From: a virus
DNA length: 45,522 bases
Direction: 5' to 3' (one strand)
IMG/VR virus record: IMGVR_UViG_3300042906_001821
Coordinates: 1-45,522 of that record
The notes beneath the pieces were generated by a model. It was given only the letters and a program-made list of their open reading frames with translations, was not told where the DNA came from and made no database searches. Within the stretch, counting starts at the first letter, position 1. Every line of letters begins with the position of its first letter. A program made the translations under genes and the position numbers. Shown here one piece after another: positions 1-7,674 of this stretch.

Positions 1-22
1 GCTGGACAGACGGCGGAGCGCT

Positions 23-1492
23 TTAGAAGACGCCGCCGTCGAGGTCGATGTTGTCGATCGTCCCACCGGTGATGGCCACGTTGTTGGCGTTTTGTGTGGC
101 GATGGTGCCGAGGCCCAGGGTGGTGCGCCCTGCGGTGGCGTCGGCGTCGTCGAGGATGCTGCGGCCGAAGGCGGTCAGGCTCGTGGTGGTGAAGGCGTCG
201 GAGCCAGTGGCGTAGATGAGCTGGTTCGCGCTCGTGGTGACGCCGGCCAGGGCGGTCAGCGTGGCGTCGAGAGGCTGGGCATCGACGATGCCGTAGCCAG
301 ACAGGGTTGTGGGGTTGGTGCCGGCGGTGATGCGGCCGTACGCATCGACCGTGGTCGAGATGTAGGTGCCGGCGGTTATGCCGGTTGTAGCCAGGTCAAT
401 CGAGTCGGCGTTGACGACGATGCGGGTCGCGCTCGCAGTGACGACGTCGAGGGTGTTGCCGGTCTTGGTCAGACCTGCGCCGGCGGTGATTTGGCCGGCA
501 CCCGAGAACTGGGTGAAGGCGAGGGCGGTGGTGCCGAGGGTGATTGTGCCGTCGGTGGTCAGGACCCAGCCGGAGTCGGCGTTGGTGGTGCCGGCCTCGA
601 CGAAGGTGAACATGCCTGAGGTCACCTTTGCCGAGGTATCGGCGTCAGTGGTGCGGGTCCAGGCGCCACCGGAGACAACGGTGTAGAGGCCGTTCTCGGA
701 GGCGGTGGTCTGGTTCTTCACCAGGACACGGTCGCCGGCGCTCAGTGCGATGCCGTCGACGGTCTGGGTGCCGTTCAGCGTGATGTTGGCTGTGGTGGCG
801 GCGCGGCAGGAGTCCTTGACGTCGAGGCCCTGCTTGGTGGCGTCGACGTATGCCTTGGTGGCGGCGTCTTGGGCCCCGGTGGGGTCCGCCAGGTTGGTGA
901 TCTTGCGGCTGTTGAGCGTGACATCCGCGGTGGGCGCGGTCAGCTGATCCAGGCGGTTGGTGCGGACCTGGGTGTCGAAGTCGCTGATCTTGGCGGCGGT
1001 CAGCGTTGGGATGTCGCTGGCAGCCAGGGTGGTGCCGGAGGTGGCCAGGCCCTTCGCGTTGAAGGTGATCTTGGTGTAGGTGCCGGCGGTGACACCGCTG
1101 TTCGCCAGGGTCAGAGCAACCGAGGTCGTACCCGAGCCGGTCGCGCCACCGGTGAAGGTGATTGTTTGGTTGCCGGTGAGGTAGTTCTGCGCCTTCACGA
1201 AGGCGGTGCTGGCTGCCTTGGTGCTGCTGTCGGCAGTTAGCTGGGTGGGGACGATTACGTCCCCGGTGAAGGTCTTGTTTCCGCTGACTGTCTGAGCCGT
1301 GCTCAGCGTGAGGTAGGCACCTGCGCCGGCGATTGCAGGGATGGTGGTTGCTGTTCCGCCGGCGCCGCCGGTGCCCTTGCCGTAGTAGAGGACGTCATCG
1401 ACCTCGTTGTAAGCGAGCTCGGCGTTGGCGAGCGAGGTAGGGGCGCCGGGAGAGCCGCTGGCGCGGCGCTTGATCCTCAGAGTGTTGGCCAT
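23..1492 (-). CDS. Tail fibre protein with modular repeats
   Basis: Predicted 489-residue fibre or appendage subunit, low in Cys and rich in Thr, Ala, Gly and Asn. The N-terminus (MANTLRIKRR, then an ELAYNE segment) resembles the short virion-attachment regions of other fibre genes here. Residues 211-401 form a block starting TKAYVDATKQGLDVK, with DRVLVKNQT, SGWVLTTD and FSGAGQITAG motifs, that also occurs in the 789-residue fibre at 7687-10056. The C-terminal part (LDATLTALAGVTTSANQLIYATG, split here as a known fibre-type motif, then GRTTLGLGTIATQNA) is also of a type common in phage fibres. The ATG start is clear. It is the last gene of the fibre cluster in the window. Fibre identity is secure by composition and context; the receptor is unknown. 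Confidence 0.8.
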   Translation of the reverse strand: MANTLRIKRRASGSPGAPTSLANAELAYNEVDDVLYYGKGTGGAGGTATTIPAIAGAGAYLTLSTAQTVSGNKTFTGDVIVPTQLTADSSTKAASTAFVKAQNYLTGNQTITFTGGATGSGTTSVALTLANSGVTAGTYTKITFNAKGLATSGTTLAASDIPTLTAAKISDFDTQVRTNRLDQLTAPTADVTLNSRKITNLADPTGAQDAATKAYVDATKQGLDVKDSCRAATTANITLNGTQTVDGIALSAGDRVLVKNQTTASENGLYTVVSGGAWTRTTDADTSAKVTSGMFTFVEAGTTNADSGWVLTTDGTITLGTTALAFTQFSGAGQITAGAGLTKTGNTLDVVTASATRIVVNADSIDLATTGITAGTYISTTVDAYGRITAGTNPTTLSGYGIVDAQPLDATLTALAGVTTSANQLIYATGSDAFTTTSLTAFGRSILDDADATAGRTTLGLGTIATQNANNVAITGGTIDNIDLDGGVF

Positions 1493-1511
1493 CTACCGGC
1501 GGAAGAGCATT

Positions 1512-1526
1512 GCCCTAAGTTATCGC
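1512..1526 (-). promoter_or_regulatory. CATAAC-like motif upstream of the last fibre gene
   Basis: Read on the minus strand, GCGATAACTTAGGGC begins 34 bases upstream of the fibre start at 1492. It resembles CTCCATAACTTGGGATG upstream of the fibre at 10056. The gap it sits in (1493-1549) is one of the few non-coding gaps. This is the most diverged member of the motif set and could be chance. Confidence 0.2.
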
Positions 1527-1549
1527 CGCTGTTTGGAGACGTAGGGCGA

Positions 1550-1837
1550 CTAAAAGTTGCCACCATCCGAAAGTGTTGAGGTCGTCCAGACGTTGTTTGC
1601 TTTGAACTTGGAGCTGGAGCTGTCGTAGACAAGGACCGAGCCGTCGGTCACCGCGCTCGTGTCGACGTCAGGGATTTGGCCGATGGAGGCGATGGCAGCG
1701 CCGGGAGCGCCTTGGGGGCCTTCGGTGTAGGCAGTGATGACCCCCGGGCTCGCGGGTGTCGTGATCGCAGTGATCGCACCGTTTTCTTCGGTGATCGTGA
1801 TCTCTGCTTGAGTTGTGGTGACGTTTATGAAGGTCAT
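1550..1837 (-). CDS. Small virion-associated protein with short collagen-like segment
   Basis: A 95-residue protein of unknown exact role. It has a short Gly-Pro-rich run (GPQGAPGAA) near residues 40-48, followed by a DGSVLVYDSSSSKFKA-type segment that I associate with phage fibre or structural proteins. The start ATG overlaps the stop of the upstream 113-residue gene by four bases (ATGA), so the two are probably co-translated. It lies between that gene and the terminal fibre gene and is likely a fibre accessory or small fibre. No catalytic motif is visible. Confidence 0.6.
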   Translation of the reverse strand: MTFINVTTTQAEITITEENGAITAITTPASPGVITAYTEGPQGAPGAAIASIGQIPDVDTSAVTDGSVLVYDSSSSKFKANNVWTTSTLSDGGNF

Positions 1838-2175
1838 GACACAGATGTGTAGCCTTCAGCTGCAAGGATTGTGCCTTCGAGGTAGTACTCGCGCTCGCCG
1901 GCAGGGTTGAGCAGCAGGACGTCGTAGGCGCTCTCGTTGGGGAAGGTGGAGGTGGCGCTGTAGGCCAGGCGAAGTCGTACTCGGCCTTGGGGCCGGTTGA
2001 CGTAGTCGACGGAGAAGTCGGCGTATTTCGTGGAGCGGCCTTGGTCCCAAACTTGGGCAGCGACGGTCCAGCCAGTCAGGTCGATGACGGCTTTGTTGGC
2101 GTCCTTGAATTCCAGGAGGACGCTGTAGTCAGCGCGGCGCTGGAGTTTGATGTTGTAGACCCCAGGCTGGATCAT
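1834..2175 (-). CDS. Small tail/baseplate-type structural protein
   Basis: A 113-residue predicted beta-rich protein (PGVYNIKLQRRADYSVLLEF, then YDVLLLNPAGEREYYLEGTI). This pattern resembles short N-terminal domains of phage baseplate or fibre-anchoring proteins such as the BppU type, in which a small beta-sandwich joins an appendage to the tail. The ATG is preceded by a strong AGGAGGT ribosome site about 8 bases upstream, which fixes the start. It overlaps the next gene by four bases. The BppU comparison is by pattern only and is tentative. Confidence 0.6.
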   Translation of the reverse strand: MIQPGVYNIKLQRRADYSVLLEFKDANKAVIDLTGWTVAAQVWDQGRSTKYADFSVDYVNRPQGRVRLRLAYSATSTFPNESAYDVLLLNPAGEREYYLEGTILAAEGYTSVS

Positions 2176-2206
2176 GACTGTGACCTCCTGAGGCAGTGTA
2201 TCGGCG

Positions 2207-2473
2207 TCAGCGAAGGCGGTTGATGGCCGCTTTGATGGGGTCGTAGAGACCGATTACAGCCTCGATTTCGGTAGGGGAGGCGCGATGGCCGGTGGCGTTG
2301 GAGATGGCGCTGGCGACTGCACCTTGGACCGAGCTCGGGGGAGCGTTGTTGTACAGGAGCAGGGGCACTTCGGCGTCGAGCTGCTTGTACACGGTGGGGA
2401 GGGCGCGGCGGAGGCCCTCATCGAGGGCGGCTTTGAGCAGCGCTTTGGCGATGCGGATGAGGAAGGATTTCAT
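2207..2473 (-). CDS. Hypothetical small protein
   Basis: An 88-residue protein with no family I recognise. Its N-terminus (MKSFLIRIAKALLKAALDEGLRRALP) could form an amphipathic helix, and the remainder looks helical (SSVQGAVASAISNATG, IEAVIGLYDPIKAAINRL). A GGAGG ribosome site lies about 10 bases upstream of the ATG. It overlaps the 87-residue membrane-protein gene by four bases. The setting next to two small membrane proteins would fit a lysis or envelope-related cluster, but nothing in the sequence proves this. Confidence 0.55.
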   Translation of the reverse strand: MKSFLIRIAKALLKAALDEGLRRALPTVYKQLDAEVPLLLYNNAPPSSVQGAVASAISNATGHRASPTEIEAVIGLYDPIKAAINRLR

Positions 2474-2733
2474 GAGGTGGGTCCTCCGAAGGGATTGCGG
2501 GACCGCCCTCGGTCAGAGGGGGTGCGCGCTTGCGCGGGGGAGTCGGTGATGTAGGCCCAGAGGGTGGAGGCGGCGCCGCCGGCGACGGTGAAGGCTTGGG
2601 TCCACTGGTTGCCGCATTGGCCGGGGCGGCGGAGTTCGCAGCTCAGGACGTTGGCGCTGGCCATGAGCAGCATGTAGCTGTAACAGCCGACGAGCAGCCT
2701 GAGGACAAGGGCGACGACGGCGGGGTTACTCAC
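2470..2733 (-). CDS. Small putative membrane protein
   Basis: An 87-residue protein. Residues about 5-29 (VVALVLRLLVGCYSYMLLMASANVL) form a likely membrane helix, and a second moderately hydrophobic stretch spans about 47-62 (AFTVAGGAASTLWAYI). The tail is basic and proline-rich. It starts with GTG overlapping the upstream stop (GTGA). Size, two hydrophobic segments and a charged tail are compatible with a holin, but holins are too diverse to assign from this. No endolysin gene is adjacent. Confidence 0.5.
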   Translation of the reverse strand: MSNPAVVALVLRLLVGCYSYMLLMASANVLSCELRRPGQCGNQWTQAFTVAGGAASTLWAYITDSPAQARTPSDRGRSRNPFGGPTS

Positions 2734-2975
2734 GGGGAGATGGCCTCGAGCTTGGCGACGCGCTGTTCGAGGCCGTTGAGACGTTGGTAGGTCTCTTTGC
2801 GGTCAGCGCGGATGTCGACGTGGAGTTCTTCGAGGCGGACGGCGACGTTCTCGACGGCGGCGGTCAGTTTGATGACGGCGTCGCGGCCTTCGGTGGTTCG
2901 TCTGGTGTTGGCACCGATGCCCATGGCTCCGACGGTGATGGCGGAACCGATGACGGCGGCAAAGACCTCGACCAC
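2730..2975 (-). CDS. Small membrane-anchored coiled-coil protein
   Basis: An 81-residue protein with an N-terminal hydrophobic helix (residues 3-24, VFAAVIGSAITVGAMGIGAN). A predicted coiled coil then covers residues 33-79 (AVIKLTAAVENVAVRLEELH, then YQRLNGLEQRVAKLEA). It starts with GTG. One membrane anchor plus a coiled coil recalls holin-accessory or XhlA-like proteins in general shape, although those have the membrane segment at the other end. It forms an overlapping run with the two downstream small genes. Confidence 0.55.
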   Translation of the reverse strand: MVEVFAAVIGSAITVGAMGIGANTRRTTEGRDAVIKLTAAVENVAVRLEELHVDIRADRKETYQRLNGLEQRVAKLEAISP

Positions 2976-3015
2976 GACCTGAGTGGTTGCTACTCAGTCA
3001 GGCTATCGAGGGTGA

Positions 3016-3159
3016 TTAGCGGCCTTGGCCGCGGAGCTTTTTGCGTCCTCGGCGTTCAGGGCGCGAGTGCTGGCCCTGGCCTTGGGCGGTTGTTTTGGGT
3101 GGGCCGGGTTGGAAGGTGCGGCGGGTAGCGGAGATGCCGGATTTGCTCTTGACGGCCAC
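3016..3159 (-). CDS. Very small basic protein (47 aa)
   Basis: A short gene in the 220-base gap between the coiled-coil protein and the 85-residue acidic protein. Reading from GTG at 3159 to TAA at 3016 gives a 47-residue peptide beginning MAVKSKSGISATRRTFQPGP and ending RRGRKKLRGQGR. It is extremely basic (Arg and Lys about a third of residues) with an ordered Gly/Pro pattern. I recall similar peptides of the form SKSGxxxTRRTFxPGPPK...RGQGR in cyanophages, but could not check this. No strong ribosome site is seen. The role is unknown; nucleic-acid binding would fit the charge. Confidence 0.6.
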   Translation of the reverse strand: MAVKSKSGISATRRTFQPGPPKTTAQGQGQHSRPERRGRKKLRGQGR

Positions 3160-3178
3160 ACCTGAGGGGCAGTTGTTT

Positions 3179-3191
3179 CAGGTTATGGATG
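3179..3191 (-). promoter_or_regulatory. CCATAACCTG motif upstream of the 47-aa basic gene
   Basis: On the minus strand CATCCATAACCTG starts 32 bases upstream of the GTG at 3159. It matches the CTCCATARCYTG motif seen ahead of genes at 10056, 10424 and 35869. It overlaps the last bases before the stop of the preceding gene at 3196. It is a candidate phage promoter element and the function is untested. Confidence 0.25.
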
Positions 3192-3195
3192 GGGG

Positions 3196-3453
3196 TTAGG
3201 TGAGGCCGAGGAGGTCTTTGAGTTCGGCGACTGTTAGGCCGCTGGAGGCGAGTTTTTCGGCGGGCGTCAGCTCGGGGACGGGATCGGGCTCGGGGGCAGG
3301 CTCGGGTACACCGCCTTGCGCAACCCACTCCAGGTACGCCTGGAAGTCGGTGTTGGCGGGGTCGAAGGGGATTGAAAAGCACTCTCCGTTTTCATCAATC
3401 CGCTGGATGACATTCATCCATTTAGGCATCAACCTGTAACTGATGGCGTTCAT
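3196..3453 (-). CDS. Small acidic Pro-rich fibre-partner protein (copy 1)
   Basis: An 85-residue protein starting at MNAISYRLMP, chosen because this ATG lies two bases after the stop of the fibre at 3456, whereas a longer reading would run into that gene. It has three parts: an N-terminal beta-like segment, a SIPFDPANTDFQAYLEWVAQ segment, and an acidic Pro-rich linker leading to LTPAEKLASSGLTVAELKDL. It is a clear paralogue of the protein at 4538-4774, and each follows directly behind a paralogous fibre gene. This pairing suggests a fibre chaperone or accessory subunit, which is inference. Confidence 0.7.
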   Translation of the reverse strand: MNAISYRLMPKWMNVIQRIDENGECFSIPFDPANTDFQAYLEWVAQGGVPEPAPEPDPVPELTPAEKLASSGLTVAELKDLLGLT

Positions 3454-3455
3454 TT

Positions 3456-4541
3456 TCAAAGCTCCGCTGAAATGGTGAGAATTGTGCCGCCTAGCCATTG
3501 GTTCGGGAATGTCATATTAGTGCTTCCGGAAAGGAGAAGGCCGCCGTCAACCGTCGCGCTGCTTACGGACGCTGTGCCAGATCCGCCCCCTGGTTGATAG
3601 TTGCCAACGGCAGGGGTATTCGTGGTAGGGGCCACTCTTTTGGTTACTTTCCAGCGCACCATGCCAACGTGGTAGTTGTAACCACCGCTGACATATGCTG
3701 TAGTTACAGCACCTAGATCCTGTATTTCAAAGTAGCGCTGACAGAGCTGAAGCTCCAGCCCGTAGCTTCTACGCTCAAAAGGTGTTGCAATACTGCCGGC
3801 CTCAAGCTGAACGCCGGTGATGTAGAAGGTGGCGCTGTTGGTGCCGATAACACTAGTAGCACCTGTGGCGGACACACAGTTTGCAGCAGTCCATGCACCA
3901 GCTGCCCCGCTAGTAGCGGAGCCGACCCCCAAGCCAAAGAACACCCCAATTCCGGCGCTGTTGTCAGTTGCCCACGTTCCGGTCGTGTCACCAGCAATGG
4001 TGATTGTTTTGTATTCCCAGGTGTTAGCTGCTGCAATGGAATAGGTGAACGGGTAACTTCTGTTAGCAACTCCATTACGAAGCGATCCTCCAAACGTGCC
4101 AGTCAGACTTGACCGAACCCAGAACGAAAGCGTTACGGTTCTGGCATTGGCACTGCCGAAGTTCAAATCACCAGTGTTGAAGCCTTCTATGATTTGAGAG
4201 ATGTAAGCGAACTGATTGCTTGCAAGCGAAGTGTCTGCAGATGCAACCGTACAAAGCAGTGAGTTTGTGAAACCAGCAGGAGCAACGGTGGATCTCTGAA
4301 CTGTAAATGACCCGTCACTATTATCGTTAGCGGCCCAACGGTCTAATGTGTAGATTACACCGTCGTTGATCGTCACACTCGCCCCAGCGTTGCGCTGGTC
4401 GATCCGCATATCTCCGTTGATGATGCGGTTGCGGGAGGCGAGGACGCCGGTGTTAATGAAGGCGGAGCCGTCGGCGGCCAGCGTGATGGCGTTGCTGGAC
4501 GCACTCGGGTGCTTGATGTTGATGACGTTGATGCTGCTCAT
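3456..4541 (-). CDS. Tail fibre / receptor-binding protein, paralogue A
   Basis: A 361-residue fibre protein. After a short N-terminal attachment region it has the family signature RNRIINGDMRIDQRNAGAS (residues about 37-55), then TLDRW, APAGFTNSL, TVTLSFWVRSSLTGTFGG and GVQLEAG...PFERRSYGLELQLCQRYFEI. The middle resembles carbohydrate-binding jelly-roll domains of phage fibres. The last 80 or so residues are unrelated to those of paralogue B, except that both end in SAEL, consistent with swapping of receptor-binding tips. The gene is visibly less GC-rich than the head genes, suggesting recent acquisition. The start ATG overlaps the upstream stop (ATGA). Confidence 0.85.
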   Translation of the reverse strand: MSSINVINIKHPSASSNAITLAADGSAFINTGVLASRNRIINGDMRIDQRNAGASVTINDGVIYTLDRWAANDNSDGSFTVQRSTVAPAGFTNSLLCTVASADTSLASNQFAYISQIIEGFNTGDLNFGSANARTVTLSFWVRSSLTGTFGGSLRNGVANRSYPFTYSIAAANTWEYKTITIAGDTTGTWATDNSAGIGVFFGLGVGSATSGAAGAWTAANCVSATGATSVIGTNSATFYITGVQLEAGSIATPFERRSYGLELQLCQRYFEIQDLGAVTTAYVSGGYNYHVGMVRWKVTKRVAPTTNTPAVGNYQPGGGSGTASVSSATVDGGLLLSGSTNMTFPNQWLGGTILTISAEL

Positions 4542-4774
4542 GGGTCCAGTCCGAGGAGTTGGCGGAGGTCCTCGACGCTGAGGCCCGAGGCGGCCAGTTT
4601 TTGTTCAGGGGTGAGCTCCGGTGGAGGCGTGGGCTCGGGCGCTGGGTCTGGCACGTTTCCCTCCTCCAGCCAAGCGAGGTACTCCGCGTAATCGCGGTTG
4701 GCGGGGTCGGGTGGGATGAAGGCGCGATCCTCCAAACGGAGGATTGATTCAACTTGGGTGAGTTGGTAAGCCAT
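4538..4774 (-). CDS. Small acidic Pro-rich fibre-partner protein (copy 2)
   Basis: A 78-residue paralogue of the 85-residue protein at 3196-3453. Shared features are PPDPANRDYAEYLAWLEEGN versus PFDPANTDFQAYLEWVAQGG, an acidic Pro-rich linker, and LTPEQKLAASGLSVEDLRQL versus LTPAEKLASSGLTVAELKDL. It starts three bases after the fibre stop at 4778 and overlaps the next fibre gene by four bases. Unlike the fibre genes, this coding region looks GC-rich. It is probably a fibre accessory or assembly factor; the exact role is unknown. Confidence 0.7.
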   Translation of the reverse strand: MAYQLTQVESILRLEDRAFIPPDPANRDYAEYLAWLEEGNVPDPAPEPTPPPELTPEQKLAASGLSVEDLRQLLGLDP

Positions 4775-4777
4775 TGG

Positions 4778-5974
4778 TTACAGCTCCGCGGAACAGGCCA
4801 AAAACTCGCCTGTGCTGGTTTGGTTTCTACTAAACACAGGCAGATTTGCAGTTAAACCAGAGAACCCGCCTTGCTGACTCCAAACGGCGTTAACTGTTGA
4901 GATGGTGTTTGCAAGACTGGACGTACCTCCATTGCTGATGTCACCTCCGGCATATCTCCAGTTAGCAGTTCCACCGGTTTTCCACACAACGGTTGGTGCG
5001 GTTCTCATTGGCACAAAGAACCTCTCTGCAAAAGCAATCACTGAAGTGCTCGATCCATCAACAGAGCCAAAGCACCCGTTGCCCGCCAGCTGGAAGTACC
5101 TCTGACACAAGCTCAGCTCCTGCGCATAGTTCCGGCGCTCAAACGGGGTGGCGACGGTGCCGGCTTCAAGTTGGACGCCGGTGATGTAGAAGGTGGCGTT
5201 CAACGTGTTAAGCAGCGCGGTGCTTCCGGTTGCGCTAAAGCTTGATTGAGCGGCCCAAGAGTTGGCCGTTGAGGAATAAGTGGTGCCAACACCGAGGCTC
5301 CAGTTAATTATCATTCCCTGTGTGTTATCTTTGGCCCAGGTGCCTGTAGTGTCTCCAGGAATTGTGATCGTCTTTTTCTCCCAGGTATTGGCGACTGCTA
5401 TTGAGTATGTGAAAGCATAGGCCCTGTTTTCGCTAGCATTTTGTACGGCTCCGCCGAATGTTCCTGTAACGCTAGAACGGACCCAAAACGACAAGGTTAC
5501 CGTTTGTGCGTCGGCTGAACCCCAGCCCAGGTCTGCAACGTTAAAGCCCTCAATAACCTGCCGAATCATATTATACTGAGTAGCACCTATAGTTGCGTCA
5601 GCTGTAGTCACAGTGATCAGAAGTGAGTTTGTAAAGCCTGCGGGCGCAACAGAACTACGCTGACCAGAAATAACACCATCGCACACACTTGAAACAGGAA
5701 ATCGATCAACAGGCCATAGCGTGTTATTCGAAATTGAGACCGCCGCCCCAGCGTTTCTCTGATCGATCCGCATGTCGCCATTGATAACGCGGTTGCGGTA
5801 GGGGCTGAGCAGGCTCGAGGGGTCGCACCAGGACAGGTTGCCGCTGCCGTCGGTCTGCATCAGGTAGCCGCTGGTGCCGTTGTCACCGGGCAGGCGCAGG
5901 GTGTTGTTGCCGCCGATGGCGGGGGCATCGAGCTCGGTGTAACCGCTGGTGCTGGAGTTGAGGCGGATGGTCAT
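4778..5974 (-). CDS. Tail fibre / receptor-binding protein, paralogue B
   Basis: A 398-residue fibre protein paralogous to 3456-4541. It has a longer N-terminal region (MTIRLNSSTSGYTELDAPAI, then TLRLPGDNGTSGYLMQTDGS) typical of fibre attachment segments, then RNRVINGDMRIDQRNAGAAV and TVTLSFWVRSSVTGTFGG, and ends its conserved part at FERRNYAQELSLCQRYFQL. The C-terminal ~100 residues differ completely from copy A until the shared SAEL terminus, so the two probably recognise different surface structures or variants. The stretch coding for residues after about 60 is low in GC. The start ATG overlaps a possible 17-codon leader. Confidence 0.85.
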   Translation of the reverse strand: MTIRLNSSTSGYTELDAPAIGGNNTLRLPGDNGTSGYLMQTDGSGNLSWCDPSSLLSPYRNRVINGDMRIDQRNAGAAVSISNNTLWPVDRFPVSSVCDGVISGQRSSVAPAGFTNSLLITVTTADATIGATQYNMIRQVIEGFNVADLGWGSADAQTVTLSFWVRSSVTGTFGGAVQNASENRAYAFTYSIAVANTWEKKTITIPGDTTGTWAKDNTQGMIINWSLGVGTTYSSTANSWAAQSSFSATGSTALLNTLNATFYITGVQLEAGTVATPFERRNYAQELSLCQRYFQLAGNGCFGSVDGSSTSVIAFAERFFVPMRTAPTVVWKTGGTANWRYAGGDISNGGTSSLANTISTVNAVWSQQGGFSGLTANLPVFSRNQTSTGEFLACSAEL

Positions 5975-6024
5975 GGGGTTGCCTCCAGGGCGGCGGGATA
6001 GTTCTGAGAAATGATGTAGGTCAT
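5971..6024 (-). CDS. Possible 17-codon leader ORF before fibre B
   Basis: ATG at 6024 opens a 17-residue reading frame (MTYIISQNYPAALEATP) whose TGA overlaps the ATG of fibre B (ATGA), the usual coupling arrangement in this operon. It contains GGAGG just ahead of the fibre start, so the region may only serve as the fibre's ribosome site. It could be a leader peptide or the remains of a longer gene. Support is limited to the overlap geometry. Confidence 0.25.
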   Translation of the reverse strand: MTYIISQNYPAALEATP

Positions 6025-6041
6025 AGAATTAGTGACTAGGA

Positions 6042-6296
6042 CTACCCAGGCTGATTCAGTGATGCTTGATAAGCCGCATAGGCTGCGATTACATCCGGGG
6101 TCCACAGCGCAGTTGCCACAGCTTGCAGTTCGGCGCAGTCTTGGCTCACGTCTTCTCCTGGGGTGCGACAGTGGCGGTGATAAGTACGACCGACTTCAAC
6201 ACCATCTTTCTCCACAATGCTTGCTTCACGGCACTGGATGATGGAGAACGGGGGGATGATTTCAAGTTTGTGCTCTTTACGTTCGGTAAATGCCAT
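6042..6296 (-). CDS. Conserved small phage protein
   Basis: An 84-residue protein (MAFTERKEHKLEIIPPFSII, then CREASIVEKDGVEVGRTYHR). It resembles a small family I know from cyanophage and marine phage fibre regions, but no function is known to me. The pattern is beta-strand rich with a helical C-terminus (PDVIAAYAAYQASL). A strong GGAGGA ribosome site lies about 9 bases ahead of the ATG. It sits between two fibre genes and may be a fibre-linked structural or chaperone protein. Confidence 0.6.
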   Translation of the reverse strand: MAFTERKEHKLEIIPPFSIIQCREASIVEKDGVEVGRTYHRHCRTPGEDVSQDCAELQAVATALWTPDVIAAYAAYQASLNQPG

Positions 6297-6357
6297 TAGG
6301 GGAATCCTCCGGATTCGACAGGTTTAGGGTTTAGTTTTGAGCCATTGCGGGCTAGAA

Positions 6358-7674
6358 CTATGTGAAATACACCAGACTGTGATAAAAACCAACAGTGTTG
6401 GTAAAATCAGAGTCTCTTAGCGACGTATCAGCGTTGCTGTCGTTTACTTTTCTGTAATTAATAGAAGTGCCACCAGCGGCTAACGCATGGACAATTACTC
6501 CAGATGCCGTAAGAAAATGTGCATTTACTGCTGCTGTTGCGTGCAGGAATGAACCGACACCACTGATGGTGAAAGGCAGTCCACTGACCGCAACGTCGCC
6601 AGTTGAGCTTCCTTTATTGCTTAATCTAAAGCCAAGCTGAGCATATACCAATCGTCCTATTCTGGTGTAATAACCAACGGGCGCTGTAGTATACGAAATG
6701 CCAACACTTCCTCCTCCAAAGCTAAGCACCGGTGTCCAAGTACCTTCTTCGTAATCATCCAGCTCGTTAGCTGTTGCCGTGTCACCGTTAAATGTGATGC
6801 CCGCCCCAGCAAGACGCATCTGGCCGGTGGAAGTAATCCTCATCCTCTCCGTCGGGCTGCTCGCTCCGTCGGCGGTAGTGGAGAACACTAATCTCGTCGG
6901 GAGATCATTAACTCCAGGCGTGCCATCAACGGTTGCCTCTATTGCTGCACCGGCAAGCATTTTGGCGCCATCGCTGCCCTGGAAACCCAAGTAACCGAGT
7001 TGATCGCCAGACTGGACAATCGTCTGACCGCCAACGGCGCCACTTCTTTGTTTGGCAAGCAATACAACCCCACCACTGCCACTAGCAGTTGAAGAAGTTA
7101 CTGACAATTCTCTGCCAGCGTTTCCGATGCCTTCTACTTGCAGTGCTGGTGTGTCAGTACCTCCAAAAAAGTCACGCGCAGTAGACGTGCCAACTAAAAG
7201 GCGACCCGAGGTGTCGATACGGGCGCTTTCTAAAAGTGTTGCAGTATTGCCAGCAGTCCCACTTGAGGCTCTTAACCACACGTGATTACCATCTGCAGCA
7301 ATATACACACTAGATGCATTATTTGCTTGATAAATCCAATTTGAGCCATTATAAAAAGCATTTGCTGTTAAATATGTGCCGCCAAAGTTTCCCCAGGAAA
7401 AAAGATTGGCGCCTCCTGCTAATTGCAAACCGCCTACAACTGGAAATGCTGTTGCATCGGGAGTTTTGCCAATCCCTACACGGCCTGAGGAGTCAATGTG
7501 GACTCGCTGGGTGCTTGCGGTTGCGAGGCCCAAGCTGTTGGCGCCAGGAAGAAAAATACCATCGCTGACTGCAGTAGAGCCGGAGGGAATAAATCCAAGT
7601 GCTGTGACTGTGCTGTTACTAACGACGCTGTCGAGGCCGCTGATTGATCCGTTTCCGTTGAGAGTGATAGGCAT
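6358..7674 (-). CDS. Tail fibre protein
   Basis: A 438-residue fibre-type protein. The N-terminus (MPITLNGNGSISGLDSVVSN) is a common phage fibre leader. The middle has repeated SARIDTSGRLLVGTSTA and RMRITSTGQMRLAGAG segments typical of trimeric shaft domains. The C-terminal part starts with DDYEEGTWTPVLSFGG followed by YYTRIGRLVYAQLGFRL, a widely shared receptor-tip-type domain. Much of the gene, especially about 6360-6720 and 7150-7470, is clearly poorer in GC than the window average, which suggests a separate origin from the core operon. Confidence 0.85.
   Translation of the reverse strand: MPITLNGNGSISGLDSVVSNSTVTALGFIPSGSTAVSDGIFLPGANSLGLATASTQRVHIDSSGRVGIGKTPDATAFPVVGGLQLAGGANLFSWGNFGGTYLTANAFYNGSNWIYQANNASSVYIAADGNHVWLRASSGTAGNTATLLESARIDTSGRLLVGTSTARDFFGGTDTPALQVEGIGNAGRELSVTSSTASGSGGVVLLAKQRSGAVGGQTIVQSGDQLGYLGFQGSDGAKMLAGAAIEATVDGTPGVNDLPTRLVFSTTADGASSPTERMRITSTGQMRLAGAGITFNGDTATANELDDYEEGTWTPVLSFGGGSVGISYTTAPVGYYTRIGRLVYAQLGFRLSNKGSSTGDVAVSGLPFTISGVGSFLHATAAVNAHFLTASGVIVHALAAGGTSINYRKVNDSNADTSLRDSDFTNTVGFYHSLVYFT

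Noticed and set aside
1710-1745. Collagen-like repeat protein
   Set aside because: Only two or three Gly-x-y triplets are present, too short for a collagen-like domain.
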